DNA of 15,534 bases, from positions 1-15,534 of the forward strand of contig CAIWCQ010000056.1 in NCBI GenBank assembly GCA_903911165.1, given 5' to 3'. The position numbers and the translations under genes are program-made. The notes beneath the pieces were generated by a model, which saw nothing but the letters and a program-made list of their open reading frames with translations, was not told where the DNA came from and ran no database searches. Positions 14,292-15,534 of the stretch are shown piece after piece. This stretch comes from an uncultured Actinomycetes bacterium. GTDB lineage: Bacteria > Actinomycetota > Actinomycetes > Mycobacteriales > Mycobacteriaceae. Every line of letters begins with the position of its first letter. Position 1 is the first letter of the stretch.

Positions 14292-15534
<1,243 letters not shown>

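Overview
The window looks like chromosomal DNA of a Mycobacterium or Mycolicibacterium species. It is GC-rich, uses GTG starts and 4-bp stop/start overlaps freely, and ends in the actinobacterial order eno - ftsB - DUF501 - ppx2. Its predicted proteins (Ltp1-type thiolase, FadD ligase, DUF3060, DUF2236) are typically mycobacterial. No insertion sequence, prophage gene, CRISPR array or rRNA was seen.

Region 1 (1-4721) concerns lipid breakdown. It holds the 3' part of an acyl-CoA dehydrogenase, a dihydrodipicolinate-reductase-like oxidoreductase, an Ltp1-like SCP2-type thiolase and a FadD acyl-CoA ligase. The oxidoreductase and the thiolase diverge from an 83-bp spacer. That spacer carries a perfect 14-bp palindrome matching the KstR operator pattern, which suggests control by a sterol-responsive TetR repressor.

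Region 2 (4722-7681) has a small exported protein divergent from fadD, a seven-bladed YVTN-type beta-propeller gene, and a DUF2236 (MpaB/Lcp-like) oxygenase. The fadD/exported-protein spacer contains two identical 12-bp boxes in inverted orientation, each about 40 bp ahead of its gene. The propeller gene has a structured 5' leader.

Region 3 (7682-11625) has a cytochrome P450 overlapping a membrane-anchored DUF3060 repeat protein, then on the other strand a GH29 alpha-L-fucosidase-like gene and a DUF4337 membrane protein whose N-terminus has a histidine at every fourth residue.

Region 4 (11626-15534) has a tRNA-Leu(UAA) with an unusually short variable region, a 36-residue cysteine-rich peptide (a candidate metallothionein), and ppx2, DUF501, ftsB and eno, all on the minus strand and closely packed, with eno cut by the window edge.

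Three genes (eno, DUF4337, ftsB) carry 15-bp tandem repeats at their 3' ends. In two of them the repeat duplicates the stop codon in frame. The best candidates for something undescribed are the cysteine-rich peptide with its repeated upstream element, the paired 12-bp boxes, and the stop-codon-duplicating repeats.
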